A DNA stretch of 64,000 nucleotides from Erythrocercus mccallii (GCA_013397435.1 VZRG01001481.1:1-64000), one strand, 5' to 3'; counted from the first letter of the stretch, positions 39,107-52,289 are shown. The notes: a model not told the origin generated them from the letters alone. Translations and numbers: made by a program.

Positions 39107-41884
39107 CTGGGTTAAATGTGGAGTAGACAGGAGACAAAACTCTTTGGCTCAGGAAGAAGGAGGGATGCATAAAATTGGAGACATTGAGGATATGGTTATT
39201 AAATATCCCTGAAACCAATTTTCTCTTGGAAGCACAGAAGATTTGTTTGCTACATGCCCCAGTGCAGTGGCTCAGATGCTGTGCTGACAACAGAGGAGGA
39301 GGAAACATGGAAGCATCAAAATCTTACAGAGAAGACACAAGATACCACTTTGATTTTCTCATTTGAGTTTTAGTGGTTACAAAGAGCACGAGACAAATCA
39401 AGGCAACATAAGGAGTTAAATGACACAGGTAGAATCAACTTGTCCAGATCTTAAGCTATCTGGAGCACCAAAATTTTGTGTCAGATTTCAAAATGAGTGG
39501 TGTCACTTTCTAAGGTATTTTCATATCCTGTGTTGACAATGTGCATTGAGTTTTCTGCTTTTACTTTTTCAGTAGATAAAAATGAAACAAGTTCAGCCTT
39601 AGCAGCTTGAATGAGGTCCCATGATAAATTTGCTTTGGGATACACAAGTCAGTGATAGGAAAATATCCTACATATTCAAAAAATTGAAGCTAAACAAAAC
39701 AGTCTTTAATAAAAGTTATGTGATTCCTGTTCTTTTCCAGCTCTTTGCTTTGTTTACCATCCCATCCCTAAAGGTTTGCAGCCCTGTTCATTAAGCAAAG
39801 GTCATGCTAATCCTCCCTACTCCCCTCTCACCAAGCACAAGTGCTGTGCTGCAGCATGAGTGGTACAAATACCCAGCTTGCCTCAGCAGGCTTTTATTTG
39901 GCTTTCAAGATCCTAATCCAACCTGGCATTCTATTGCCCCCACTGATTATGTCTCTGTTAAATCCAAGGCACTCATGTTTGAGTCTTTCAAGTGTTCTCA
40001 CCTATTCTTTTTCCTGCTCCAGCACTCAGGGGTGAGCATGGCTGTGCTGGCTACTGGGACAGTCAAAAGGCAGTAATGAACTGCAGAGTTAAATTAATTC
40101 ATTATTCAGAACCACATATGCCTGCAAATATGTTGCATTTTGTGAAACACATGACAAAGAGTTTGGAGAACTTGATAGAGATGAATCCTATTAAAAAATA
40201 GCTTAGAGCATTTAAAGATGAGAACTGTTCACAGGAAAACATGTTTCTACCCTTCAGCCCCCATGGGGATCTCCTGGTCCACTCTGCTTTCTTCAGCCCA
40301 GTCAAAGGTTTTCTATGAACTTTAGTCAGACTTAGACTACTCCTTTGCTTCTAATAGCTAGATTTTGTTTTCTTTTAAATAAACATTGACATTAAATAAG
40401 TTCCAGTAAAATTGATTTAGAGTGGCTGCCCTTGAAAGGCCTCTGACAGTTCGAGTGCATTACTGTCCAGGTGAAAAATAACCAAGAAGTTACTGGAGCA
40501 TTTAGATACCACTTGTAAAGATTTTCAGTGAAATATGGGCTGCCTGTTTTGAATGGGCATTAATTTTTTTCCCCATATAGCAACAGATGCTTTTCAAGGA
40601 TTTGGCAACAAAGTAAAACAACTGTAAACCACAGTTCTACCTTCTCATTCCCCATTAGATATGGTTAAGGTGAGAGCTCCCTTCAGGGAGCTGGATAACC
40701 TGATAAAAAACCAAACAATACTACCTAAGAAATGCAGAGTTATTGTCAAGCTGAAAAGGACTTGTATTCACAGGAAGGACATCCCAAGGAATTTAACTAG
40801 AACTTAAAATGTTTTCAGTTTCCTGCATCCCCTTTTTTTTCCTTCTTTGACTTGAGAACCACAAGAGTACTAAGTCCATAACTTCCTTGAAACAAACACC
40901 CATCATTAAATACCATGATCCATTGGTACACTGGTTTTACCTCTCAAAAGTACTACAGGAATTTTCTTGCAGAATAGGGCTGTTTTTCACTTGGAAGTCT
41001 GCAGATCCTGTGTAGAATGATTGTCTGGATGTATTGGGGTGTGATTCTTAAACATGCAGAGTCTAGGGAGATCCTAACTTCTGACATTCTGTTAGTGTAT
41101 TATTTTGAAATCAGGAGCTGTGGATTTTTTTAGGCTCTCTTGTGCATGGCTAAAGAAAACATAAATTGGTGTCAACAGATGAGGTGAATCAATTCTCAAT
41201 GTTCTGTCAGGGTACAGGTGATCACACACCCTCCTAGGTTGGAGGGATTAGGTACTTTCTGAGTTTTGTGGGTGGTTTTGTAGATGTTCTGAATTTCATT
41301 ACTTGTCTATGCCTTTCTCTAACTCAAGCTGAATTAAATCAGAGGAAGAGTGGATGATGTTTTAAAGTTATAGCCTGCTGCAGAAATCTTATTAATTTTT
41401 TTCTAACTCATGAGATTTTCCTTTGCACTGACTCACTGGCTCCTTCATTCCTTGTGTCTTCTGAATCCAGTGTGCAGAAATATTTTTTTGGTTGTCCCAT
41501 GACTACAAGATGTAGGTTCTGCCTGTGTACCTGCCATGGTAGTTGTTAGTAGTATGGTTAAAGTGAATTAATGCTCTAGGATATCACACAGACTGTTTTT
41601 AAAGCACTGCCAGCTTTGCACACATTTGAGTTATTGTTCAGTTAATTTTGAAAGAAAGAACTCCATCATCTCTGACAGAAATTACTTTTCTTTTTTTGTT
41701 TTGTGATACTGTTATTACAGACCTGAATTTCTGACTCTTGCTGGATTAAGAAATTGGCAGGTCTTTTAGCTGCTGAATCAGAACACGGAGTAACACCACC
41801 CCCACAGGGTGCCTCACCCTTGACCTTAAGGAATACATCTGGGGTGAAATAATCCATCTACTCATTCATTTTTTGGAACTTCAT
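39107..41884. other. Unassigned DNA
   Basis: No gene recognised. Overlapping plus frames at 39804-40201 and a minus frame at 40102-40305 are short and uncharacteristic. Confidence 0.5.
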
Positions 41885-42180
41885 TTGAAGCAGCAGAAGA
41901 AGCTGCTAATTAGCACTAACAGTGACGGTGCCTTTTTTTTTGTCCTGGAATCCTCTCTTAATGAGATTTCCTTTCAACTTGCTACAATGCAGAGGCTGCA
42001 TTAAAGCGTTCCGTGTATGCAGCGGCTTTGAACCTTCATTTTGAAAAAAATCTTCATTGAAGTGACAGCACTCCCCCAATCAAAAATTACATTTTTGAAT
42101 ACTAAGTGAAATATTAATGAGATTTAATGCAAATTAATTGATACTGTGAGATGAAGAGCTTAAAACCCCACTTATTTTGA
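41885..42180. promoter_or_regulatory. Enhancer-like block rich in homeodomain and POU sites
   Basis: The block holds a TAATTA core near 41906-41911 (GCTGCTAATTAGCAC context), TTAATGAGATT at about 41959 and again at 42114, and a compact cluster at 42113-42142. That cluster has TTAATGAG, then an ATGCAAAT octamer (42127-42134) fused to TTAATTGAT. ATGCAAAT is the classic POU/Oct site, and TAAT cores are homeodomain sites. Repeated TTCATTTTGAAAA and CTTCATTGAAG words lie between. The look is that of a conserved vertebrate developmental non-coding element, but conservation cannot be tested from one sequence. Confidence 0.35.
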
Positions 42181-45100
42181 TGACTGTTTTATCAGTTTGT
42201 GTGGGAGGAGGAGTTGCCCTATTCCTTTCAAAAGGAAATTTCTGGGACTTCTCTTTCACGTGTCACGTATGTGCTGTTTCCTGTGACATCAATTATGCAG
42301 TGGGTGCTGTTGCAGACTGTTTATCATCTGCAATGGAAAAGTGTCCATAAAGGAACTTCAGTTTGATGACCAGTGTGTTGCAGTGCAGAGCCAACAGTTA
42401 AATGTTGGGGTAGAGGGAAGGAGGCAGAAGAGCGGAGAGCAGCAGGCCTGCCGGGACCACCCCAGCGTTCCAGCAGGATGGAAGGGATGTGTGGATGTGC
42501 TTGTGCCACTCTCTGGACAGTCAGTGGTGCTGTACCTGAGAAAACCATGGAGGTTTGGGCTTGCAGTTCAGGTTCTCTCAGGTTTGCATATTTATAGCTC
42601 TTGGCTACCTAATGGAGCTGGAAATTAAAGGAGAGCTAGAGTTTGTTAAAAGCAATATCAGTGAGAGAAGATTGATATCATTCTTTTCTTTTCCTAGTTT
42701 TTGAGGCTTAGGAGCTGACCTTATGTCAGTTTTCTTCAGCATTAAACACTAACATGATTTCATAGTACTGACATAAAAGAACAAACCTCAACCATTTGGT
42801 TCTTTTAATGGAATTAAATGAAGTCCTTTATATTCTTACACTGTTTCATACTTAAAAACTTTTAATGCTTTTATCCAACCTCTGTAATCTTCATAAGTGA
42901 TAAAATAACTGTAACAATCTATAATGATATTGTAATTAAGGATATTAACTGGAAGTAGAACAGAGCCTAAACTAGTGACCAGAACAAGAACTTCTTTGAA
43001 CATGAAGTTGAATATATGCTTGTGTATTAGTAAATGTATGTTCAAGGAGAGGTTTCAACAAGTATCCAAAAACATTGTGAAAATTGATAACAGGCTGTTA
43101 TGGAAGTAGCACTGTGTTCTAAATATGAACAGATTGAGAGGATTGTTGATTGGTTCCTAATCTTAAAGAATGTTTTTATGGGTTTGGTGGAATTTTCATG
43201 TTTGATGTTTCAAATCTTCTTTTCAGTTGCTTGAAAAACAGTTCAGCCATGAAAGGAGGCACAAAAGGGCATACATACTGACACAGAAAGATGTGGATCA
43301 CTGACTCTCATGAATTTGCACACCTTATGTCAGCAAATTCTCTTGAAAATTGTTTTTTTCTCCAAATATCAGGACTTCAAACTCAGCTTAGATCCTTGCT
43401 GTCATACTGGGCTCTTTCCGTCACATGCAGCTCACCCCAAACAAGTACTAAATGATGGCCTCAGCTACACCTGCACAGCTTCACTTAGTACAGAAGGTGT
43501 CTGTAGTGACACCTGTGCAATTCCATTAGCCTTTCAGTCCACAGGTCACTGTCACCAGGAGCAGCAGCTGAAGCGAGTAGGATTTCTCTGCTGCACTGTA
43601 GAATGAAAATTGTGTGACAACATTTTTGAAGCTGGTAATTATGCATTAGATGGTAACGGCTCATCTCAGTTGTCAGAGTCTGGTTACTTTTGTGGTATTC
43701 ATAGCTGAAGAAAACGTTGTTTATAAATAGCCACATTCTGAAATGTACACCCAAAGTGGGCGATACCTCGCTTACCTGAGTGAGGCAAGGCACTGCTCAA
43801 TGAAATAAAGTGTTAGAAGGTGGCCCAAAGTGGATGGAAGTGATAGAAACCAGAGATATGCAGTACATGGGTCATTTCACGTGTTCATTTCCAGCAGACT
43901 ACAGTTAAGAGAGTGTAAGCACAAACCTAAATCACATAAAGGCCCTTTTAAAGTAATTTATCTGTGCTGCTATAACATGCCTCTTTTGGGCACTTCCAAC
44001 AAGGAAACTAAAAGGTTGTTAATGGAAGGGTTTATTTTATGTAACGAACACAGCTAGAGAACAAGCAGTATGGTTTCATAACAAAGGAAACAAAACTATG
44101 GAAAGGAATGACACCCCTTCACAATACCTGCAGACTTTGTTTCACCAGCTTAAGCTCAAGTGAAAACAATTATAAGAATTCTCTTATGTGCTGGTAAGGG
44201 ACTCTAATAGGTCTCTAAGTGCTGCTGCCAGGGTACAACTAAAACAATGAACTTGTTTTGGAGCCTGGTTACTTTCCCTCACCCTATGAACATTCTGCTT
44301 CTCCAGCTTTGCTGCTGACTGCCATGCCTGCAGTAACAGGGCTTTCCTGTGTGGGGAGAAGTAGGAATTACAGGAGCTGTATTCTCAAATGGCAATTTCT
44401 CTGAAACTCAAGGTGAGGAGAGGATGCTTACTGATGAGAAAATCAGGCCTTAACTGTAAAATTTGGAAAGCTTTGAGTCATGAAAAGAAGGTTTGAGGCT
44501 TATTCAAACACTGCTTCCAGCAGCGTCTGGCTGTATTTTGTGGATGAGCCTGTGGTAGTGCTGAGCTGAGTAGGCAATTTAGCATTCACTGACACAGCCC
44601 TGAAGGCTGTCATTGCTTTGACCTTCTCAGTGCCCTCAACCTGATTTGGATGCACCAGGCAATCATTTAAGAAGCCAGGAGAAAAGTAAATCAAGCAGGA
44701 TTTTGTGTTGTTGCAAAAAGGATAATGATATATACTGAAAGTAAGCATGAAATAGAAAAGAATAAGGCGATGCCTAAAATAAAGCAAATCTCTGAAAGGA
44801 CAGAAACTGGGGTCATCACACTTAAATATCCATGGAACCAAAATCATGCTCTGTGAAACAGACAAATCATTTTTGTGAACTGAGTGACAGTGATGGGAAT
44901 CCCTGGCTGCTGGGAGAGCAAACTTCACTACTCAGTTCAATCACTTTATGATTAAATAGTTATATGGAGAGCCCCTGTTTTAATTATATTTTATATCTTG
45001 AGAAATGTACACTGTGTGATGTTTCTATGTACATAGATCCTATCCAAACCCCCGAGTTAGACATCAGCTGTGAGTGATGTGCCCAGGGAAACATATGTGT

Positions 45101-45519
45101 GTATCCTACCTGCAGGAGGAAAATGAGCAACTATCCCTTTTAACTCCTTTACTGATCAGAAGTGCACGCTGGGAAGTAAAAACAATCCAAGACAGAAAGA
45201 GAGAAAAAGTGTGACTAGAAACATTTGTACTCTGCCAGTTTGGGACTGAATACTCCTAAAGTAGCTTTGTCTTCACAGCTTCCTCAGGAGGTAGTATTTG
45301 ATATTCTTTTTGGAAAATCAATCTTCTGGTAGAATTTTTCAGGAGAACATGCACCAGGGAAAAAGTCATGAGTACTCTGATAATTTATACTGCAATAATA
45401 TGTAGGTTACTGCATAAACATGAATGAAATCTATGCTAGAAAACACAGTATGTAAAACATAAAACAGAATACTGGCTCACGTGATTGACAGATTATCCCT
45501 AACTGTGAAAACAATCTGT
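42181..45519. other. Unassigned DNA
   Basis: No supported gene. The longest frame in the window (142 codons, minus, 44500-44928) lies here. It has no domain, signal or splice context that I recognise and is discussed under rejected items. Confidence 0.5.
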
Positions 45520-45645
45520 CAAGCCCTGGATTTAGACTCTGGAATTCTTTACCTTTGCAGCCTTTTGGATAAATCACATCACACTTTCTTTCCTCTTGCC
45601 CTGGTAAAGGTAATTACAATGATTTAACAATGAGATATGCTATAA
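45520..45645 (+). repeat. Possible MIR-like ancient SINE
   Basis: TAGACTCTGGAATTC, then GATAAATCACATCACACTTTC (MIR: GCAAGTCACTTAACCTCTC), CTTTCCTCTTGCCCTGGTAAA (CAGTTTCCTCATCTGTAAA) and GGTAATTACAATGATTTA (GGGATAATAATAGTACC) follow MIR order. Divergence is strong and the call is from memory of the consensus. Confidence 0.33.
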
Positions 45646-48600
45646 AAGGATAGTTATTTTAGCCAGCAGTGTTTTCATTCATTCGTTGTAGTGGGATTTG
45701 GTTCTCATTTTTTTGCCAGAAGGAACAGAATATGAGCATCAGAGTTAAACCAGAGCCCCAAAGAAACCAGTTCAACAAATACAGGCTGAGTATTGCTGCA
45801 GGATAAGCTTCTGGTACTTCCTGTATTATGGGGTATATCTTATTTTCCAGCTGAGAGGGTCTTAGCCAAACCCATGCAAGTATAGGTAATTCTTTTCTTT
45901 GTTTTCACTGAGCACTGGATCCAAAGTCACATTAAATAAGATGAATAGAAGGTTCCTGTTAGTGATGACTACGGGGAACTGATAATGGGAAAACCAGACA
46001 AGTGTATGGTTCTTGTGTGACAAGGAAAAGGCAGAGGCCAACAATTTATTCATGGCCTCTGTTTCTCTCCACAGAATATCCTTTCCAACATGCAGTCCTG
46101 GGGCTGTCTATTATACACGCATGATATCCTTTGCATTATGCTCTCATCTGGTAAACTTTAGAGGTACACACTGCACTGGAGGGAAGCTCCCTGGGGAATT
46201 CTAACCCACTCTCCAGTGCTGACAGAGCTTTTCCTAGGCTAGCATCACTACACTGCTCTGCTTCACAGCACAATTACAGCTACAGGAGAGGAAACTGCAA
46301 GGCAGAGTAGAAACAGAGGAGAGTTCAAAATTCTTAAGGAGGAATGCAGATCAATGTACAACTCTAGAGAAACATCAAGGGTCACTGAAGGACTGACTTT
46401 GCACCTCTGCAACTTAAGTGATAAATCTGTGCAAACTAGGTAGAAAATTGATGTTAGGAGCTGTCTGACTTAGAAACTTTCATGTCAAACAATTAAAGAG
46501 CATAAAGGGAAAGTCAAAACCAACAGTGGCAATAGAACACTGAAAAAAAAGGAAATGATTTCACCAAATTAATTAATTAAACTTATTAAACAATTGGATA
46601 GCCAAAGTAATTTCATCATATTCTTTGTCAACTTGTGTGCTGATTTAAAAAGAAAAGTGAACCCTTTATAAAAGGGTTATAAAAAGGTGTTATAAAAATC
46701 ATGGAAAGACATAGAAAACTTCACTGCTGTCCGCCATTATTAAGCTGCAGCAATGTTGGGAATAAAGCTGAAACCTTCAGGCTCCAAGGAGAAACACCTG
46801 GAATATAAATCAAGCCATCTGCTCTAAGCTTGTGTGACCTTGGCAACATCAGTAAAAATAAGTAGCATTTTATTGCCTTTTATTGTTTGTTTGTTTGTTC
46901 AGTTATACAGTCATCTACATAACTATTTTTTCTTTCATTTTTTGTCATTTGCCCTCCACTCACTCTGTAACCTACTGGTAGCAGTTTTTAGGGGTGTCTT
47001 TTTGTACTATAGAAAATAGTATTTTTGTATGGCTGGCAGGAATTATATTTTATATTCCTGCTTCTTTTTTAAACAAGTGTCTTTCTGCCATTCTGTTCAA
47101 AATAATTTAGAACAATTTATGAACAGCTGATTTCCCAAACCAGGGAGAATTAAGGGCCTCAGCAAGATTAAACCTCTGGAAAACATCCTCTGAAGTGCAT
47201 TTGTTTTCTAATTTGCTCATTTCTGCCAGCTTCACGTGTTGCTCTTGTTATCCATGGTCTGCGCACAGTTCCAGTCAGGTACAAAAAAGGCATTTTCCAG
47301 TTGTGCAGGTCCTACAATTTATGGGGAAAAAATATGGTGATGTTGTTTTTCTGCGTCCAACAGAAAAAAAAAGGAGGAGTAACAAGCACTATTCCTGTGT
47401 AAATGAGCACATAGCAAGAATTAGAGATCATTAGCTGTGCTGCTTACACAAATTAGCTGATTTACACAGTGTGTGATCTAATTCTACCTGAGTAAGCACA
47501 CACTCCACATATCTGTATGCATAAACTTTTTTTTACTTGTTCAAAATATCAAGGATTCTGGCTGACGTGACATCTTTAAGGGCATTATTAACTTTTTTGG
47601 GGTATCTTTTTGATTGCTGCATTGCTTTGATAGTACATCTAAGGAAAAAATAGCTTCACTGTCTTTAATTCAAGAGGTAGAAGGGAGGAACTGAAAACCT
47701 CTGGATTTACTCCTGGGTTTTTAAGCACTTTGAAGATCCTAGATTCTCCTTTATGATACTATCAAGGTTAAAAAAAAGTTTTGAAAAAATGGATTCTCAT
47801 GGGTATGCACCACATAGGTATGCCAAAGTACAGCTGCAAGAATTTTTGAAGAGGAATTAGAGGACAATCTTTAAGTTCTGCATTTAAACAGAAAGAGGTA
47901 AACTATTTAAAAAGAGCTGAACAAGTTTTGAACTGAGTGATCAAAAGAGGGAAATGCACATGGCACAAGTGCTGGGTCTGATAGTGTCAGATTGCTCATG
48001 CAGTGTTCATATTCATTCATTGCATTTCCCAGTTGCTCTCAAAATCCCAAGGAAAGAAAAAGAATCTCTCTGAATAATTTAAAACAGTTCTCTTTTCAGT
48101 CATCAGTCCTTTTGTTCTTGTGTATATCTATAACCTCACACCAGTCATTTTAATTTATCTGTGGTTGTGATATAACCATCTCAATGTCTAAAGCAGTGGG
48201 AGAGCAAAATGGAAAGGAAGTATTTATAACATTTTGAGGAAAAGGAAAAAAGAAGGCAAAAATCCTCCAATCTGCCTAGGGATTTACAAAGAATTGAGTG
48301 ATGCGAAGATTTCTTTTATAGAAAATCCATTCATTTGCCAGTCAGTACCAGCTAAAGGGGGCACCTAAAAAGGAATAAAATTGAATATCTTTTTATTTAA
48401 GATGAACATATTTATAAGGCTGGTTTTTCCCCCTTCATTTCATTTATATCAGACTTCTAAAATGCCCCATTTCCAGAGACTCACCCAATATGATTAGCAG
48501 TATTATTCGTATTACAAAGTACCTCAGAAGCCAGGAGGGAAATCAGCAGCCTTTTGTACTAGACATTGCATGAACTGTCCTTGCCTTGAAGAGCTTACCT

Positions 48601-48949
48601 AATAAAAAAGAAACTAAAAAGCAACTAGACACAGCAGAAAAGAAGTAATTCTGTAATAGGAGGAGTGACAGAAAGACTATTTTAAAATGCCCAGGAAAAC
48701 CCCTAAATGCACAGAGAAATTGGGCCTCTTTGTGGGACCCAACTCTTTCCTTTGACCAGAAGAGTCTTATTTCTCTGAGGTAATTGATCAGTCAATTTAC
48801 AACCTGCAGTAATTAAAAAAAAAGCTTCATTCTTTATCTTAAAACTGCCCTGTCATCCATCCTATAGTAATCACTTTTGTAAATTCAGAGCAAAAAATGT
48901 GTTGTCAGAAAAAGAGAGACTGGAGGGAGTACTAGAAGAAATCCTATTT
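45646..48949. other. Unassigned DNA
   Basis: AT-rich, without a supported gene. It contains a hairpin-forming palindrome at 46660-46678 (AACCCTTT, ATA, AAAGGGTT), an AATT-rich run at 46568-46580 and a short TGTT/TTTG microsatellite at 46883-46899. Confidence 0.55.
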
Positions 48950-49120
48950 TGAGACAGGGAGTCTCCTAACCCAAGGAAGGCCAGGTCGCCTGGGTTCTAA
49001 TCCTGACCATAAATATATTAAACTCAAGGAAACGTTTTGCAGGAAATATTCCATGCTTTGTTTCCTTAATTCCATGTGAGTTATAACAGCAGCCCCTCTC
49101 AGCTTCACAAAGAGCAGCTG
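48950..49120 (+). repeat. MIR-like tRNA-derived SINE relic
   Basis: GCCTGGGTTCTAATCCTGACC at about 48988-49008 closely matches the MIR B-box region (GCCTGGGTTCGAATCCCGGC). Further on, CTTTGTTTCCTTAATTCCATG and AGTTATAACAGCAGCCCCTCTCA parallel CAGTTTCCTCATCTGTAAAATG and GATAATAATAGCACCTACCTCA. The B-box identity comes from an ancestral tRNA promoter. It is not a tRNA gene, because no cloverleaf surrounds it. Boundaries are approximate. Confidence 0.5.
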
Positions 49121-49967
49121 AGGCATAAAGCCTCCTGCCTCTCATTTCAGCCTCTGGTTCAGAAGCCAGGGCTGAGGAAATGTGCAGAAATCTTCATGCA
49201 TTGATGTTGGGCATATGTTGAATTATACCAGAAAATAGGGGAAGTGACAAAAGGGTAAGAGAAAATGATTGTGATTTTAGTCAAGTTAAGCTGAGACTTC
49301 AGAACAGGCAGAAAGAATGAAGATCAAGGGAAGTGGTAATAAGAAAGAGAAGATGTTTCAATAAAAGCAGAAGGTTATGTCTATCACGCTGCTCAGGCTG
49401 GTCCACAGGAAGCTGCAAGATTTATATCTGTGTAGTTTGGAAAGGATCTGGAATTTTATATTTAGGTGTAGTGAAGATATTTCTAATGCTGTTTTACACA
49501 TCTTTGATTTTACATCCTGCATCTTAACACATGGACAGGGACAGACACAATCTGCTCTTTCAGGGTGATTATCCATGCAGAATATTACCCTCGGACAAAT
49601 TGAGGATCAAAAAAAGAAATGGTAGGGTCATTTTTGCATATATCTATATTTTTATCTCTATCTCGATAGAGGAACTCATTCTTTTAAGAAAATGAAGGAG
49701 GATCTATTTTAATTTTTTTGGACGCTTACTGCAGAACAGATGTATCTTGGAGACTGCCATCAACCCCCTGAGTAGCAATGATTTGAAACAGTTTGTCAGA
49801 TGTACTTGATCCTGATTAAAATAAGACAAATTAACAAGTTTCACCTCTCTTGATGGAGAACAGATAACTGTCATTCTGCGGTTCTTCCATCGTGGAATAA
49901 CTCTTTATTTTATTTCCAAACCAAGTGGGACTTGTGTAAGTGTATTGCTGTTCAGCAGTGGGGTAAA
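49121..49967. other. Unassigned DNA
   Basis: Unique-looking sequence. Short frames on both strands overlap at 49333-49576 and cancel each other as evidence. An ATCTATA/ATCTCTATCTC patch lies at about 49639-49668. Confidence 0.5.
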
Positions 49968-50230
49968 TGCAGCCCCCTGCTCTGACCCTTTGCTGCTCTC
50001 GCTGGGCCACAGGGGGGTCTCAGCCCCGAGGGCACTGACGGCCCCCAGCTGCTGCCCAGGCTGCAGCTGCAGTTCAGCTCAGCTGTGAGGGCTGCTCCTC
50101 TTCCCAAGGGTGCTCCCACCCTGCTCCTGCTGGGCAGCCTTGGGCAGAGCTGCTGCCCCGGGCACCAAGGGCAGCTCCCCCTGCCAGCCTCAGCCCTGCC
50201 CCAATGGACGTGGCCCAGGGGGTCACTGAG
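49968..50230. other. GC-rich island, CpG-poor
   Basis: About 260 bases are strikingly GC-rich, dominated by GCTGC, CAGCTG and CCCC/GGGG words, in AT-rich surroundings. CpG dinucleotides are few, so it is not a classical CpG island. Both strands stay open (minus 49952-50302, 116 codons, Gly/Arg/Pro/Ser-rich; plus 50085-50282), which is what GC-rich DNA does by chance. Candidate explanations are an old retroelement segment, a degraded GC-rich minisatellite or an exon. I cannot choose among them. Confidence 0.5.
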
Positions 50231-52288
50231 CAATCCACGGCCTCTGTCTCCCAAGGAAACCTCCTTCCTTGTCATCAGATGAACCGCACTGAAAAGCTTC
50301 AAGGCTATCTGTGTCTGAAGTGTCTGTAGAGGAAGGAAGGCAGAGTCTTACGTGAGCTGTTGTCCAGGTAACAACACGAAACTTGTTTCTGGTTGATGGC
50401 TGGAGCCCCCACAGGTTTGTTGTTTTGCGAGGGTGGATTGTTTGGTTAAGAATAGAACAAATATGTGTTGTGGTGAAAAGGGTGAAGGGTGGGCCCTCAA
50501 GAGCAGTGGAGGTGTGTTCTCAGGGCATGAGGGCCAACCTGAACTCTTACCTGCAACAGCTCTCAAAGTTAGCCTCTGCTTGCTCATCACACCCCGATAG
50601 CTGTGGCATCACTTGTTTGCTGCCTGCATTCAATTACTCTTTGCTATGAAATGGGAAAATATCTTTTTAAACATTTATGCTATTAATTAATTGCAACAGG
50701 AAGGCATAAATGTTTCTTGCTCACTCAGTCACCCACAAGATGGATTGTGGCCTGTGTGGGGCCTGAAAGAGACTGAATAGAAATAGACTCATTTAAATAT
50801 ATTTTTTTTGTGAGGAATATAAAATTACATGTTTGCTAGAAGTAGAAGGTTTTTCTCCATCCATCCTCCCTTTGGTAGTAGGTCCTCTTCAGAAAAAATG
50901 TGACTTGGTGATGTGTAGTAGTAAAACACCTGCTTCTTGATTTATGCCAGGTGAATTTGGGTTTCAGATGATTAAAGAAACTCCTGTGTATTAAAGAATA
51001 TTGGTAGCCAATTAAATTAGTTAGCTTAAAATAAATGAATATTATAACTGTGGTAATATGCGCTGAGTAAATGAACATAATGAGAATGAGGCTGCTGTTA
51101 CTTTGTTCCCCAAGTAGTCTTGTCTAAGGTATCTTATTTTTAGATATTGTCACACATCTCTTACTGGATGAGAAAAAAGGAAATTTCTGGAGGTCAGAAG
51201 ATGAGAAAGCAGCTTGTAAAATGCTTGAGTGTTAAATATACTCAGTCTTGTGGCTGCCTAACTCTGCAAGAGGTTACTTATTTCCTGTGCTAAGTTTAGA
51301 TGACTGTTTTAAAAGACTGTTCTCAAAGAAAACTATGGGAAGACTTCTTGTGCAAGCACAGATATGAGAAGGATAATGTCCCAGGACTTTTCAAAGCATT
51401 TCTTTACCAGCACATGCTACTGCAAACTGAAAAAATTTAGGGCCCAATAGCTGATGTTATAATTAGCTTTTATGATCCATTGACCTTTCAAGCTTTTTCT
51501 CCATCATCCAAACATGCTGTCAGAAAAAGTAAAATCCCTCTTTTGCTGTTTTGGTATCCTAGGTACCCTATTTCTAATATAACTTGATTTTCTCTAAGGT
51601 CAGGAAAAATACTTCCTGATCCCAACAGTTCCATTCCTGTACAGGAGAGCTGCTTTGAATGGGGAAGCCTGTGACATTCTCTCAACTCCCTAAGCAAATC
51701 AGTGTTGGGATGCTTTCAGTTAAAAGCACTGTAGGGTTTTTTAATAGAAAAAAGATTGCTTCTGCAGGTATTAATCTTCTGTATTTACCTCTTAGGGTTG
51801 TGTGTGCACTAAAAGGTATTTGGAATAACTACTGAAGGTATGGCTGATAAGCCTTGTGAAGTAACATTAATGAAATTCAGTGGCTGGAGGGGGGAAATAT
51901 TTCTTTGTTGAAGTCTGGAAATTTTGAAGTTGAAAATGCTTAATTCCCTTTAAGGAGAGGGAGAAAAAAAAAGCTACTTGTTTAATTTAATACTAAGCAG
52001 TTGCATTTTTCTAACAGCTAAGTTTAAGTTGACACTGCCATAGTTAATCTCTTACTCCATCTGTGTGGAACCACTTCACTCTTGGGACAATGTGTACCAA
52101 CTTTTCAGAATGAATCATATTTGAGTAACAACAAATCTATTGCAAAGATAAGTGGCAAAGCCTCTTACCACAGCCTCAGGGATCACTGGCATTTTCTGGA
52201 CCACAATGCAGCAATCAGGAGTTTGGTATTTCAGAAAAAAATTTCTATGTGTGCTTTGTTGAATCCTATTCAGGAAGTGGTGTAAGCT
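50231..52288. other. Unassigned DNA
   Basis: No supported gene or nameable repeat. Paired open frames at 50348-50649 occupy both strands and lack protein features. Confidence 0.5.
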
Positions 52289-52289
52289 G

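Noticed and set aside
44500..44928. Longest open frame (142 codons, minus)
   Set aside because: No domain, signal peptide or splice context recognised; length is plausible by chance over six frames of 64 kb.
48988..49008. tRNA gene suggested by a B-box
   Set aside because: No A box at proper spacing and no cloverleaf; better explained as a SINE relic.
49952..50302. 116-codon minus frame
   Set aside because: Openness is explained by GC richness, and the opposite strand is open too; the peptide is low-complexity Gly/Arg/Ser/Pro with no family match.
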